From: DASUPK01 sp963695675
GTDB lineage: Bacteria > Actinomycetota > Thermoleophilia > Solirubrobacterales > 70-9
NCBI GenBank assembly: GCA_963695675.1
Contig: CAVOGY010000007.1
Span: forward strand, 310,001-374,000
Direction: 5' to 3'
Length of the DNA stretch: 64,000 nucleotides
The position numbers and the translations under genes are program-made. Under the pieces are notes generated by a model. That model was not told the origin of the DNA and made no database searches. It saw only the letters and a program-made list of their open reading frames with translations. Numbering within the stretch: position 1 is the first letter of the stretch; the number at the start of each line of letters is the position of its first letter. Of this stretch, positions 16,053 through 24,226 are shown piece by piece.

Positions 16053-17125
16053 TCCGCCCGGGAGACATCGTGGCCGAGCTCCCGGATCATCTGCTCCGCG
16101 CGCTCGGCCTCCTCGTCGCCCGCGATGTAGAGCGAGATCGCTCCGGAGGTCATGTCGGCTGCCGGATAGAGCGCCATGTCCTCGATGTTGACGCCCGCGC
16201 GACCCAGTTCGAGCGCGACCTCGGCGACGATCCCAGGCCGATTCGGCACAAGCACCCGCAGCTCGTGGAGCGGGCCACCGGCGATCTCGGTCTCGATCAG
16301 CTCGCGACGGCGTCGTCCGGCCTGCTCGTGCCACGCGATGACGGCGTCGCGGTCCGCCGTGCGCAGCAGCTCGGCCGCCTGGTTCAGCCTTTCCACCGCC
16401 GCGTCGATCTCCGAAGCGACCGCCTCGCGATTGCCCGCGAAGATGTCGCCCCAGATCGCCGGATTGGCACCGGCCACCCTGGTGGCGTCGCGAAAGCTCG
16501 GTCCGACCTCGGGAAGGTGCTCCGCCTCCTCGTCGAGCGCGCTTGCGGCCTGGGTTACCAGCACGTTGGCCACCACGTGCGGCAGGTGGCTGACGCTCGC
16601 CATCAGCCGGTCGTGGGTCTCCGCCTCGATCGCCTGGGGCCGGGCCCCGATCTCGGAGATCGCTCGCTGGGCCCTGTCGTAGAGGAGCCCGCCTGTCTTC
16701 GGCGTCGGGGTCAGGTACCAGCGGGCGCCCTCGAAGAGGTCGGCCCGCGCATTCTCGACCCCTGAGGTCTCGGCGCCCGCCAGCGGGTGGCCGCCGATGA
16801 ACCGGCTGTCCGACCCGAGTGCCGCGATCACGTCACGCTTCACCGAGCCGACGTCCGTGACTGCGCAATCGTCGCCAACGGCATCGAGCGCCTCGGCCGC
16901 GAGCCCCGGCAAGGCGGTGACCGGAGCGGCGCAGAAGACCAGCTCGGCGCCCTCGACGGCCGCGGCGACGCTGTCGTGCCCGGAGTCGATCGCCCCGAGC
17001 TCCGCCGCCCGATCGAGCAGCTCTTCGTCGGGATCGAACCCAGCCACCTCGGCGGCGAGCCTGGCGCCGGCGGCGAGCCCGATCGACCCGCCGATCAGCC
17101 CGACGCCGAGCACGGCGACCTTCAT
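16049..17125 (-). CDS. tyrA: Prephenate dehydrogenase with ACT domain
   Basis: The protein has 358 residues and oxidatively decarboxylates prephenate to 4-hydroxyphenylpyruvate in tyrosine synthesis. MKVAVLGVGLIGGSIGLA is the NAD-binding Rossmann start; TDVGSVK and GGHPLAGAETSGVENA are the conserved substrate-site motifs. The C-terminus, starting LRVLVPNRPGIVAEVALELG, is an ACT domain and suggests feedback control by an aromatic amino acid. ATG 17125 starts the Rossmann fold directly. It lies downstream of aroG after a 162-bp gap that folds strongly. Confidence 0.94.
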   Translation of the reverse strand: MKVAVLGVGLIGGSIGLAAGARLAAEVAGFDPDEELLDRAAELGAIDSGHDSVAAAVEGAELVFCAAPVTALPGLAAEALDAVGDDCAVTDVGSVKRDVIAALGSDSRFIGGHPLAGAETSGVENARADLFEGARWYLTPTPKTGGLLYDRAQRAISEIGARPQAIEAETHDRLMASVSHLPHVVANVLVTQAASALDEEAEHLPEVGPSFRDATRVAGANPAIWGDIFAGNREAVASEIDAAVERLNQAAELLRTADRDAVIAWHEQAGRRRRELIETEIAGGPLHELRVLVPNRPGIVAEVALELGRAGVNIEDMALYPAADMTSGAISLYIAGDEEAERAEQMIRELGHDVSRAE

Positions 17126-17164
17126 GGGCAGATGACTGGCGCCGCGGCGCTGTGCGGCTGGGGG

Positions 17165-17258
17165 CGGCCGTGACCGAGCAGGTCGGCGGACGCAGCTCGA
17201 AGCCCTTGCTGGCGGCAAGGGCGAGCTCGAGGACGCCGAGATGCGACCGTCACGGCCG
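17165..17258 (-). ncRNA. Strongly folding spacer between aroG and tyrA
   Basis: Outer arms CGGCCGTGAC (17165-17174) and GTCACGGCCG (17249-17258) are perfectly complementary over 10 bp. Next to them GGTCG (17181-17185) pairs with CGACC (17244-17248). An inner hairpin GCCCTTGC-tggcg-GCAAGGGC (17202-17222) extends through AGCTC/GAGCT. The result is a rod of about 94 nt lying in the transcript between aroG and tyrA. It could be an attenuator, a processing site or an intercistronic terminator; I do not recognise a known RNA class. Confidence 0.45.
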
Positions 17259-17287
17259 TCATCCAGGCGCGCAAGTAGCGGGGTCAG

Positions 17288-18388
17288 TCATCTCGAGGCG
17301 GCTTCGCGCCGCTTTCGCACCGCCGAGGCGAGCCGGTCGAGGGTCAGCACAGTGTTGTCCCAGTCCATGCAGGCGTCGGTGATCGACTGGCCGTAGACCA
17401 GGGGCTCATCCGACTCGAGATCCTGCCGGCCGGCGACCAGAAAGGACTCCATCATCACCCCGACGATCGCTCCATTGCCGGCGGCGATCTGATCGGCGAT
17501 CTCACTGACCACGCCCGGCTGGCGCTCGTGGTCCTTGCCGCTGTTGTCGTGGGAGGCGTCGATCACGACCCGCTCCGCCAGGCCGGCGGCGCGCAGCTGT
17601 TCGAGGGTCTCGCCGACCGCGGCGGGCCCGTAGTTGGGCGCTTCTCTTCCGCCGCGCAGGATCACGTGGCAGTCCGGATTGCCCTCGGTGTAGAGAATGG
17701 CCGGTGTGCCGCTCACATCGACCCCGGCGAAGGCGTGCGGCGCGGCCGCGGCGCGGACCGCGTCGACCGCCAGCTTGATGCTGCCGGCGGTCCCGTTCTT
17801 GAAGCCGACCGGCATCGAGAGTCCCGACGCGAGCTGGCGGTGGATCTGGCTCTCGGTCGTGCGAGCGCCGATCGCTCCCCAGGCGACCACGTCGGAGATG
17901 TACTGCGGCGTGATCGGGTCGAGGAACTCGCAGCCGATCGCGAGTCCGAGGTCGGTCACCTCGAGCAGCAGGCTGCGCGCCGAGTGCAGCCCCACGTTCA
18001 CATCCCGCGACCCGTCCAGATGCGGATCGTTGATCAGCCCCTTCCAGCCGGTCGTCGTGCGGGGCTTCTCGAAGTAGACCCGCATCGCGACGCAGAGGTG
18101 GTCGTGTAACTCTGCCGCCCTCTCACCCAGCCGCCGGGCGTAGTCCATTGCGGCCTCCGGATCGTGGACGCTGCAGGGTCCGACGATGACGAGCAGGCGG
18201 TCGTCCTCGCGGTCGAGCACCGACGTGACCTCGGCGCGATGGGCGAGGACGGCGTCCTCTCGCTTCTCTTCGAGCGGCAGGTCCTCGAGCATCTCCGCCG
18301 GCGAGACCAGCTCGACGACGCGCTCGATCCGCTGGTCCCGAACGCGGTCGGCGTGCTTTCTCGGTAGCTCCTTCATCTCGAAATTCAT
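17288..18388 (-). CDS. aroG: 3-deoxy-7-phosphoheptulonate synthase, class I (AroG type)
   Basis: The protein has 366 residues and catalyses the first shikimate-pathway step from phosphoenolpyruvate and erythrose 4-phosphate. LLVIVGPCSVHDPEAAMDYA, RVYFEKPRTTTGWKGLINDP, ARTTESQIHRQLASGLSMP (Arg-rich PEP site) and VGFKNGTAG are class I-alpha signatures as in the E. coli isozymes. Many other actinobacteria use the unrelated class II enzyme, so the type is worth noting. ATG 18388 is preceded by AGAAGGGA at proper spacing. The upstream leader contains a Tyr/Phe/Trp-rich peptide and alternative pairing that can mask this ribosome-binding site. Confidence 0.95.
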   Translation of the reverse strand: MNFEMKELPRKHADRVRDQRIERVVELVSPAEMLEDLPLEEKREDAVLAHRAEVTSVLDREDDRLLVIVGPCSVHDPEAAMDYARRLGERAAELHDHLCVAMRVYFEKPRTTTGWKGLINDPHLDGSRDVNVGLHSARSLLLEVTDLGLAIGCEFLDPITPQYISDVVAWGAIGARTTESQIHRQLASGLSMPVGFKNGTAGSIKLAVDAVRAAAAPHAFAGVDVSGTPAILYTEGNPDCHVILRGGREAPNYGPAAVGETLEQLRAAGLAERVVIDASHDNSGKDHERQPGVVSEIADQIAAGNGAIVGVMMESFLVAGRQDLESDEPLVYGQSITDACMDWDNTVLTLDRLASAVRKRREAASR

Positions 18389-18395
18389 CCTGTCG

Positions 18396-18512
18396 TCCCT
18401 TCTTTCTACTGGTCTGGCGGTGATCCTTGGGTACGGCAAGGGAACCGTGGGAGACGGCGCCCGGCGGGTGAAGCTTCTGCGTCGGCGGCTACAGGCAGCC
18501 GCGGGCCGGACG
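18396..18512 (-). promoter_or_regulatory. aroG leader RNA with alternative pairing around the ribosome-binding site
   Basis: In RNA order, one base after the leader-peptide stop a hairpin spans 18512-18480, with stem GCGGCT/AGCCGC, loop GCCTGT and outer CGTC/GACG. Further on, segment A UCCCUUG (18443-18437) can pair with segment B CCAAGG (18430-18425). It can instead pair with segment C AAGGGA (18401-18396), which is the aroG ribosome-binding site. A:B and A:C exclude each other. This suggests translational attenuation, since there is no T run for a classical terminator. The pairings are visible; the mechanism is inferred. Confidence 0.55.
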
Positions 18513-18513
18513 C

Positions 18514-18600
18514 CTAGCTAAATCGCCAAAAGTAGAAGTAGGCACGCGTGCGGGCCGCGAAGCGGCTCGAGGGGGCGTCGGAGTGCGTGCCGTGCTGCAT
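18514..18600 (-). CDS. Aromatic leader peptide upstream of aroG (28 residues)
   Basis: ATG 18600 to TAG 18514 encodes 28 residues ending Arg-Ala-YFYFWRFS. Six of the last eight codons are Tyr, Phe, Tyr, Phe, Trp and Phe (TAC TTC TAC TTT TGG CGA TTT). Such a cluster is very unlikely by chance in so GC-rich a genome and matches the logic of amino-acid attenuation leaders, where ribosomes stall at codons for the pathway end products. A hairpin begins one base after the stop, and aroG follows 126 bp later. The weak point is that no clear ribosome-binding site precedes the ATG. Confidence 0.75.
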   Translation of the reverse strand: MQHGTHSDAPSSRFAARTRAYFYFWRFS

Positions 18601-18655
18601 GAGCGGACCATTGAAGCAGACGGCCTGAACTTTGTGGCATCGAAGACTTTGCTGC

Positions 18656-19759
18656 TCAGGCCACGCCGGCGAACGCGGCGAGGAAGCGCGCGTTCTCGAC
18701 GTGGGTGCCGTAGGTAACCCGTAGGTGACCGGGGGCGCCCAGCGGGGTACCCGGCCGGACCGCTACACCCGCCTTCGCTAGCGACTCGACCACCTCGCCC
18801 TCATCGAGGTCCCCCAGTTCGATCCACGCGAAGTTCGTCTGCGACTCGGCCGTCACGAATCCCATCTCGTGGAGTGCCTCCTCGACGAAGACCCGCTCGA
18901 TCACGTTCTTCTCCACGCGGTCGGCGACGTCGTCCTGATGGCGAATCGCCTCCGTGGCGGCCGCCTGGGCAAGCTCGTTGACGCTGAACGGCTGGCGCAC
19001 GGCGTCGACGGCGGCGCGGAACTGCGGCGAGCAGAGCGCGTAGCCGACCCGCAGGCCGGCGAGCCCGTGGACCTTGCTGAAGGTGCGGAGGAGGACGAGG
19101 TTGGGGCGCCCGGCGAGCAGGTCGAGCGTTGTGTCGGGGTCGTCGTTGGTTTGGTACTCGATGTAGGCCTCGTCGAGGATGATCGTGGTCCTGTCGGGAA
19201 CGCTCTCAATGAAGGCGCCGACGCGATCGGCGGGCAGGTGGGTGCTGGTCGGGTTGTTCGGGTTGCAGACGATCAGCAGCTGGGTCGCCGCAGTCACCTC
19301 CTCGAGCATCGCGTCGAGGTCGTGGACGTATCCCTGCCCCAGCGGGACGCGGATCTCGCGCGCCCCACAAAGTGGGGCCAGGTAGGGATAGATCGAGAAG
19401 GAGGGCCAGGCGTAGAGGATCTCGTCCCCCGGCTCGCAGAGGGCGAGAGCGGCCGCGAGCAGTATCTCGCAGGAGCCGTTGGAGACGGCGATGCGCGCCG
19501 GGTCGGTCTCATGGTGGTCGGCGATTGCGCGGCGGAGCGCTCGCGCATCGGGATCCGGGTAGCGATGGGCGCGCGCCGCGGCCCGGGTGATCGCATCGAT
19601 CACCGCCGGGTGCGGTGGGAAGGGCGACTCGTTCGAGGCGAGCTTGATCGCATCCGCGGTCTCGGCCCGCGCAGTGGCGTCTTCGAGTGACGTTCCCGCT
19701 TCGTAGTTGGGGATCCGGGCCAGTTTGTCCGCGAAGGTGACCGTCATCGGCGTTTCCAT
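18656..19759 (-). CDS. hisC: Class I/II aminotransferase, HisC family (histidinol-phosphate or aromatic)
   Basis: The protein has 367 residues. It is a pyridoxal-phosphate fold-type I enzyme with KLASNESPFPPHP near the start, VCNPNNPTSTHLP, DEAYIEY and RTFSKVHGLAGLRVGYA (the Schiff-base Lys follows Ser). By sequence it belongs to the HisC family. Its place between aroH and aroG-tyrA suggests it may transaminate phenylpyruvate or 4-hydroxyphenylpyruvate, a known activity of some HisC-like enzymes. ATG 19759 follows the acetyltransferase stop by one base; ATG 19747 is an alternative. Confidence 0.88.
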   Translation of the reverse strand: METPMTVTFADKLARIPNYEAGTSLEDATARAETADAIKLASNESPFPPHPAVIDAITRAAARAHRYPDPDARALRRAIADHHETDPARIAVSNGSCEILLAAALALCEPGDEILYAWPSFSIYPYLAPLCGAREIRVPLGQGYVHDLDAMLEEVTAATQLLIVCNPNNPTSTHLPADRVGAFIESVPDRTTIILDEAYIEYQTNDDPDTTLDLLAGRPNLVLLRTFSKVHGLAGLRVGYALCSPQFRAAVDAVRQPFSVNELAQAAATEAIRHQDDVADRVEKNVIERVFVEEALHEMGFVTAESQTNFAWIELGDLDEGEVVESLAKAGVAVRPGTPLGAPGHLRVTYGTHVENARFLAAFAGVA

Positions 19760-19760
19760 G

Positions 19761-20282
19761 CTAGGTGGGGTGGCGGAATCTGATGGCCTCGGCCTGAGCG
19801 CGCTGGTGCACCTTCTCCTCCCCGTCGCGGCTCCACCCGTGGTGCTCATAGAAGGCGATCGCGGGCGCGTTCTCCTTGAACGTCCAGAGGACGACCTCGT
19901 CGTAGGGCAGCCCGGCCAGCCGCAGTATCGCTGCGTTCATCAGCGCCTCTCCGGCGCCCTGCCGCCAGCGATCGGGCTCCACGTAGATGGCAACGAGCTC
20001 AGCCACGTTCGGCCCGAGGTCGGGTTCCCGCGAGGGTGCGGCCACGAAGCAGTAACCGGCGAACTCGCCGTCGATCTCCGCGACGTAGCTGAACGCGTCG
20101 TCGACCGGGCGAAGAAGTCCGACTTGGATCTCGTGCCGCCAGCGCGCAACCGGTAGGTCCGCCAGCCGCTCCGGGGCGACGATGTCGCGATAAGCGGTGC
20201 GCCAGCCGGCAGCCGTCACCGCGAGAATCGCCTCGCTGTCGTCCGGGGTCGCTTCACGGACCCGGACCGAGTCGCTCTCCAC
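19761..20282 (-). CDS. GNAT-family N-acetyltransferase
   Basis: The protein has 173 residues. VRVREATPDDSEAILAV begins the fold; VAELVAIYVEPDRWRQGAGEALMNAA is the acetyl-CoA binding motif A (R-x-x-G-x-G/A); IAFYEHHGW is the usual C-terminal beta-bulge region. Substrate is unknown. GTG 20282 overlaps the aroH stop by one base and hisC follows one base after its stop, so it is embedded in the aromatic operon, perhaps only by location. Confidence 0.85.
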   Translation of the reverse strand: MESDSVRVREATPDDSEAILAVTAAGWRTAYRDIVAPERLADLPVARWRHEIQVGLLRPVDDAFSYVAEIDGEFAGYCFVAAPSREPDLGPNVAELVAIYVEPDRWRQGAGEALMNAAILRLAGLPYDEVVLWTFKENAPAIAFYEHHGWSRDGEEKVHQRAQAEAIRFRHPT

Positions 20283-20659
20283 TACTGCGCCGCCTTCAGA
20301 TCCGAGCGCAGCTCCTGGGCCTCGCCGAGATAGGCATGCACGGGGATGTGGTCGTTCGGCGCGTAGTAGTGGACCAGAGCCCGGATCACCGAGGGCATTG
20401 CCCCGGGGACGTCCACCTCCTGCGCGCAGAGGAGCGGAACCCTGTCCAGCCCCAGGTTGCGCGCAGCGACGGCGGGGAATTCGGCGTTCAGGTCGTGGGT
20501 CGAGGTGAAGATGCAGCTCACCATTTGCTCCGGCGTGAGCTCGTTGCGGCCGATCAGCTCACGCATCAGCTCCTCGGTCGCCTCCACGATCGCCTCGGGG
20601 TTGTTGCGCGCCGCTTTCGTCGCGCCGCGGACGGCCCACAGTCGTAGCTCGTCGGTCAT
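20282..20659 (-). CDS. aroH: Chorismate mutase, AroH class
   Basis: The protein has 125 residues and converts chorismate to prephenate. It belongs to the Bacillus subtilis-type AroH trimers: VRGATKAARN carries the active-site Arg11, LLCAQEVDVPGAMPSVIRALVHYY carries Cys78, Glu81 and Arg93. It supplies the substrate of the tyrA product four genes downstream. The start overlaps the rluB stop (ATGA). Confidence 0.93.
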   Translation of the reverse strand: MTDELRLWAVRGATKAARNNPEAIVEATEELMRELIGRNELTPEQMVSCIFTSTHDLNAEFPAVAARNLGLDRVPLLCAQEVDVPGAMPSVIRALVHYYAPNDHIPVHAYLGEAQELRSDLKAAQ

Positions 20660-21351
20660 GGCGCGGAATCTTTCCAGAGCGTGGCGACCTCTCTTCGATC
20701 GAGCCGGCGAGCCTCGCCTCGGCGAAGGTCACCCAGCTCGAGCGAGCCGATTCGGATTCGGGTCAGTTCCTCCACCTCGTTGCCGATCTCCTCGGCCATC
20801 CGGCGCACCTGACGCTTGCGCCCCTCCCGGATGGTGATCTCGAGCTTGCGCTCACCGAGCCGCTCGACCTCGGCGGGCGCTGTCCTCCCCTTGTCGAGTC
20901 GGACACCGCCTCGCAGTCGGTCCAAGTCGCGCTCGGAGGGCGGCCTGGCCAGGCGCACCAGGTAGGTCTTCGGAACGCCGTACCGCGGATGGGTCAGCCG
21001 GTTCGCCAGCCCCCCGTCGTTGGTGAGCAATATCAATCCAGTCGAGTCCGCGTCCAGGCGGCCGACTGGGTAGAGCCGGCGCCGGGAGTCGACCAGTTCG
21101 GTGACCGCCCGTCTCCTGCCGGGCTCGCGCGCGGTCGAGACGACGCCGCGCGGCTTGTTGACCGCCCAGACCTCGCGCGGCTCCGTCGCGACCAGTCGGC
21201 CGTCCACCTCGACGTTGGATCGCTCGTCGACGTCGCGGGCGGGATCGGTGACCACCTCGCCGCCCACGCGCACCTTGCCGACTGCGATCAACTTCTCGGC
21301 TGAGCGCCGCGATGCCACTCCGGCGCGGGCGAGGTACTTGGCGAGTCTCAC
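20656..21351 (-). CDS. rluB: RluB/RsuA-family pseudouridine synthase
   Basis: The protein has about 231 residues from GTG 21351. The N-terminal S4 RNA-binding domain (RLAKYLARAGVASRRSAEKLI) precedes the catalytic domain with GRLDADSTGLILLTNDGGLANRL, which contains the catalytic Asp. EGRKRQVRRM is the typical C-terminal motif. It probably modifies 23S rRNA. An open frame reaches TTG 21411, but that stretch is a 16-bp hairpin, so the internal GTG is the better start. Confidence 0.92.
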   Translation of the reverse strand: MRLAKYLARAGVASRRSAEKLIAVGKVRVGGEVVTDPARDVDERSNVEVDGRLVATEPREVWAVNKPRGVVSTAREPGRRRAVTELVDSRRRLYPVGRLDADSTGLILLTNDGGLANRLTHPRYGVPKTYLVRLARPPSERDLDRLRGGVRLDKGRTAPAEVERLGERKLEITIREGRKRQVRRMAEEIGNEVEELTRIRIGSLELGDLRRGEARRLDRREVATLWKDSAP

Positions 21352-21370
21352 CCCACGATTGAAGCCGAGC

Positions 21371-21406
21371 AGGCGGAGGGGCGGCCAGGTGGCCGCCCCT
21401 CCGCCT
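21371..21406. terminator. Strong hairpin between the membrane-protein gene and rluB
   Basis: AGGCGGAGGGGCGGCC and its exact complement are separated by the loop AGGT, giving a perfect 16-bp stem six bases after the stop of the membrane-protein gene. There is no T run, but in GC-rich actinobacteria such stems can terminate. It separates the scp/hydrolase unit from the rluB-aro unit. Confidence 0.7.
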
Positions 21407-21411
21407 ATCAA

Positions 21412-22065
21412 CTACGCGGCTGCTGGAGCTGCCGGGGCCGCCGGGGCCGCATCCTTCCCCAGCTCGTGCCTGATCCCCCAGATGCTCACGACCAGGAACC
21501 AGAGCGGCCCGATGAAGAAGAAGATGAAGAACGCGGGCGTGAAGAAGAGCACGCCGAGCACGACGCTGATCCAGGCCAGCCACTTCGGCAGGGCGCCGTG
21601 GCGCACCGCCGAGATCCCTGTGGCGAGCACCAATGTCCCGAGGCCCACCGGGAAGAAGAAGAACATGTCGAAGTCGATCCCGTTGATCGCCTGCAGAGCG
21701 ATCGGGTTGATGTCGTCCGCGAGATCCGCGAGCGCCAGGTGGATCGACCCGGCTACCGCAGCGCCCGCCGCGAAGGCGATCGCGCCGCCGAAGGCGACGG
21801 CCGAGAGGATGCCATCCGGTCCCTCAGCGTCCCTGAGCAGCCTGCGCAGCCAGCCGCCGAAGTAGAGGATCAAGGACGATGCGAAGACGATCAGGATTGC
21901 ACCGACGCTCTCCCTCGTGTTGTGGTCCTGGTAGTGGTTGACGATCTCCTGAGCGGTCTTATCGGTCGCGTCCTGACCTTGGCCGATCAGGATCGTGATC
22001 GCGACCACGAACGCAACAAAGAGCACGCCAGTGAACGGCGGGAACCACCTGCTGATTCTTCCCAT
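21412..22065 (-). CDS. Multi-pass membrane protein, unknown function
   Basis: The protein has 217 residues with about five or six hydrophobic helices: FTGVLFVAFVVAITILIG, AILIVFASSLILYFGGW, VAFGGAIAFAAGAAVAG, MFFFFPVGLGTLVLATG and two near the C-terminus rich in Phe and Trp. It ends in a short Ala-Pro tail. ATG 22065 is preceded by GAGGAG at good spacing. I do not recognise a named family. Confidence 0.75.
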   Translation of the reverse strand: MGRISRWFPPFTGVLFVAFVVAITILIGQGQDATDKTAQEIVNHYQDHNTRESVGAILIVFASSLILYFGGWLRRLLRDAEGPDGILSAVAFGGAIAFAAGAAVAGSIHLALADLADDINPIALQAINGIDFDMFFFFPVGLGTLVLATGISAVRHGALPKWLAWISVVLGVLFFTPAFFIFFFIGPLWFLVVSIWGIRHELGKDAAPAAPAAPAAA

Positions 22066-22183
22066 GCTTGTCTCCTCATCCTCCCTTTTGCTTTCCACCG
22101 GTCGGTGAAACGGCGCGAGTCTCTCACCCGGCCCCGACGAAAAACAAGTGGCAATTTCGTGGTAGGGCCTTGGCCCCGAGGGC

Positions 22184-22867
22184 TCAGCAGCTGCCGAGCT
22201 TGGCGAGGTCTGCGCGGTAGGTCTGCATGTCGGCGTGGTTCCAGTCGCCGTGGGTCTGACCTCGGAAGCGCGGGTCGAGCTCCTTGTACAAGGGCGAGGA
22301 GAGGCTCTCGTTGTGCCCGATCACCTGGTCGACCGGGAGCGCGAGGCGGCAGCGCAGCCACTGCGTGAGCTGCAGCGAGGCGTTCAGCTGCGCCGGGCGG
22401 CCCAGGATGTCCTGGTCCGAGAAGCCGACGTGCTCAATCCCGACGGCCACATGGTTGAGGCCCACGACGTGCCGGCAGCGAATCGAGATCGGCACGAACT
22501 TGTAGATCGCCCCGGTCGCCGAGACCGCGAAGTGCGCGCAGACGCCCGGAAGCTGATGGAACTCGACGTCCGGCCGGTCGGGCGCGAAGGTGTTGAAGAT
22601 CGAAGAGATGCTGCCCGCCGCGGCGTAGTGCTCGACGATCAGCTTCGGGTTGTTGAGGCGCCACTTGTACTGCCCGTAGTGGTGCTTGGAGTAGGCGGCC
22701 ATCTCCCGCTTCCGCTTCTTCGGATAGGGGATCAGCATCTTGTGGATCGTTGGCTTGGTGGCCGTCGATGTCGACGCGGGGGGAGGCGTCGAGGCGCCCG
22801 CTCCGGCTCCCGCGCCCACGCCGATCACCACGACGATCGCGGCCAGCGCGACGATCAGGTGGGTCAC
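22184..22867 (-). CDS. Secreted N-acetylmuramoyl-L-alanine amidase-like protein (Amidase_2/PGRP fold)
   Basis: The protein has 227 residues. A signal or anchor helix (LIVALAAIVVVIGVGAGAGAGA) and a Ser/Thr/Pro linker precede the domain. PKLIVEHYAAAGSISSIFNTFA, VCAHFAVSATGAIYKFVPISI, HVGLNHVAVGIEHVGF (the H and E zinc/catalytic region, here HVVGLNHVAVGIEHVG) and VIGHNE with the final His follow the Amidase_2 pattern. It likely cleaves the stem peptide from peptidoglycan outside the cell. GTG 22867 directly follows the stop of the carboxypeptidase gene. Confidence 0.85.
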   Translation of the reverse strand: MTHLIVALAAIVVVIGVGAGAGAGASTPPPASTSTATKPTIHKMLIPYPKKRKREMAAYSKHHYGQYKWRLNNPKLIVEHYAAAGSISSIFNTFAPDRPDVEFHQLPGVCAHFAVSATGAIYKFVPISIRCRHVVGLNHVAVGIEHVGFSDQDILGRPAQLNASLQLTQWLRCRLALPVDQVIGHNESLSSPLYKELDPRFRGQTHGDWNHADMQTYRADLAKLGSC

Positions 22868-22868
22868 C

Positions 22869-23648
22869 TCAACGGCCCTCCGCGACCGTGATCGTGGCGC
22901 GCGCCTGCCGCTCGGCGGAGCGCGCGCTGATCTTGCCCGGCGGCATCTCCACGACGAAGGCGCTGCTGCCCGGGAAGGAGTGCATCTCCCAGGTGATCGC
23001 CGTTCCACGCAGGCCCTCGCCGCGGCAGCTCGTGCCCATGCGGACGAGCTTCGCGTAATGCAGAGCGATCGGCGGCCGGCCGTGACAGGCGAGTACCGCA
23101 CCCCAGGGCTGGTGGTACCAGATCGAGAGATGCGGTTGGATCCGTCGCACGAACGTCATCACCGCCCGAGTCTCCGGCTCGGATGCGGCCCTCGGGCCGG
23201 GGTAGTAGCCGCTCGAGTGTGGGACGTCGTCGCGCCATCGGTACGGGAAGTTCCGGTTCAGGTCCACCCCGTGCGAGTTCTTGCGGGTGTGTGCCCTGAC
23301 CCCGTCCGGGTTAACCGTGTCGATGATCCAGAGTTGCGCGCCTTCCACCGTCGATGCGATCCGGCGGAGGCTGTTCGCCACGCGCAGCCCGGCTGATTCA
23401 TCGCCGTGAATCACCCCGACCACCAGGGCCACGTTGTCGGAGGCGGCGTCGCCGTAGCGCGTCGCGACGATGGGTTTGCCCCGGACCGACCGTCCGATCA
23501 CTTCAGCCGCCGGTGCGGTGTCATCGCTGTCGGCCCGGGCGCTTTCGACCGTTCCGACACTCGGCCCGCGCAGTGGACCTGTTGCGAGCGCGAGTGCAAT
23601 TGCGATCGTCGCCCCCGCCGCCACTCCGGCCAGGACCACACGCCTCAT
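22869..23648 (-). CDS. Secreted M14-family zinc carboxypeptidase, murein peptide amidase-like
   Basis: The protein has 259 residues. An N-terminal signal helix (VVLAGVAAGATIAIALALA) is followed by an M14 domain. Zinc ligands are His81 and Glu84 in GVIHGDESAG and His179 in IWYHQPWG, with catalytic Glu234 in FVVEMPPG. DLNRNFPYRW is the substrate Arg/Asn segment. The MpaA-like branch cuts gamma-D-Glu-diaminopimelate bonds, which would fit the diaminopimelate wall predicted from murE. It overlaps scpB (ATGA). Confidence 0.87.
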   Translation of the reverse strand: MRRVVLAGVAAGATIAIALALATGPLRGPSVGTVESARADSDDTAPAAEVIGRSVRGKPIVATRYGDAASDNVALVVGVIHGDESAGLRVANSLRRIASTVEGAQLWIIDTVNPDGVRAHTRKNSHGVDLNRNFPYRWRDDVPHSSGYYPGPRAASEPETRAVMTFVRRIQPHLSIWYHQPWGAVLACHGRPPIALHYAKLVRMGTSCRGEGLRGTAITWEMHSFPGSSAFVVEMPPGKISARSAERQARATITVAEGR

Positions 23649-24226
23649 TCCGCCCTCTGCTCACCCGCCTTCAGCAGGCGCTCGCGCAGCTCGCGCTCGT
23701 CCTCGGGGGTGGGATCGAACTGCGCCGGATCGGGCAGGGCATCGAGGCCGGAGAGGCCAAACAGCTTCTCGAACAGGGCCGTGGTCCCGTAGGTGACCGC
23801 GCCGAACTGGGTCCTGCCCCGCTCCTCGATCATCCCCCTCTCGCTGAGGCTGCCCACCGCCGAGTCCGACGAGACTCCGCGGATCCGGGCGATCTCCGGG
23901 CGCGAGACCGGCTGCAGGTAGGCCACGATCGCCAGTACCTCGGCCTGCGCCTGGGTGAGCGGCGGCGTGCGGGGCTTGGCGAGCAGGCGGCGCGCGGCGG
24001 CCTCCGCCTCGGGATCAGCGGCCAGCGCGACGCCCCCGGCGATGCGACGCAGGCGGATCCCTCGCTGGTCTCCGGCGAGCCGTTGCTCGAGCTCGTCGAT
24101 TGCCTCGGCCACCGCCTCCTCCTGGACCTCGATCGCCTCGGCGAGCTCCGCCGCCGAGACCGGCTCCGGTGAGAGGAAGAGGAGCGCCTCGAGTGTCCGC
24201 CCCAGGCCGTCGGTGCTCATCATCAA
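23645..24226 (-). CDS. scpB: Segregation and condensation protein B
   Basis: The protein has 193 residues and is a winged-helix kleisin partner in the SMC-ScpAB condensin complex. GRTLEALLFLSPEPVSAAELAEA is the N-terminal winged helix, and LTQAQAEVLAIVAYLQPVSRPEIARIRGVSSDSAVGSL is the conserved second winged helix. It overlaps scpA by four bases (ATGA). Confidence 0.95.
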   Translation of the reverse strand: MMMSTDGLGRTLEALLFLSPEPVSAAELAEAIEVQEEAVAEAIDELEQRLAGDQRGIRLRRIAGGVALAADPEAEAAARRLLAKPRTPPLTQAQAEVLAIVAYLQPVSRPEIARIRGVSSDSAVGSLSERGMIEERGRTQFGAVTYGTTALFEKLFGLSGLDALPDPAQFDPTPEDERELRERLLKAGEQRAE

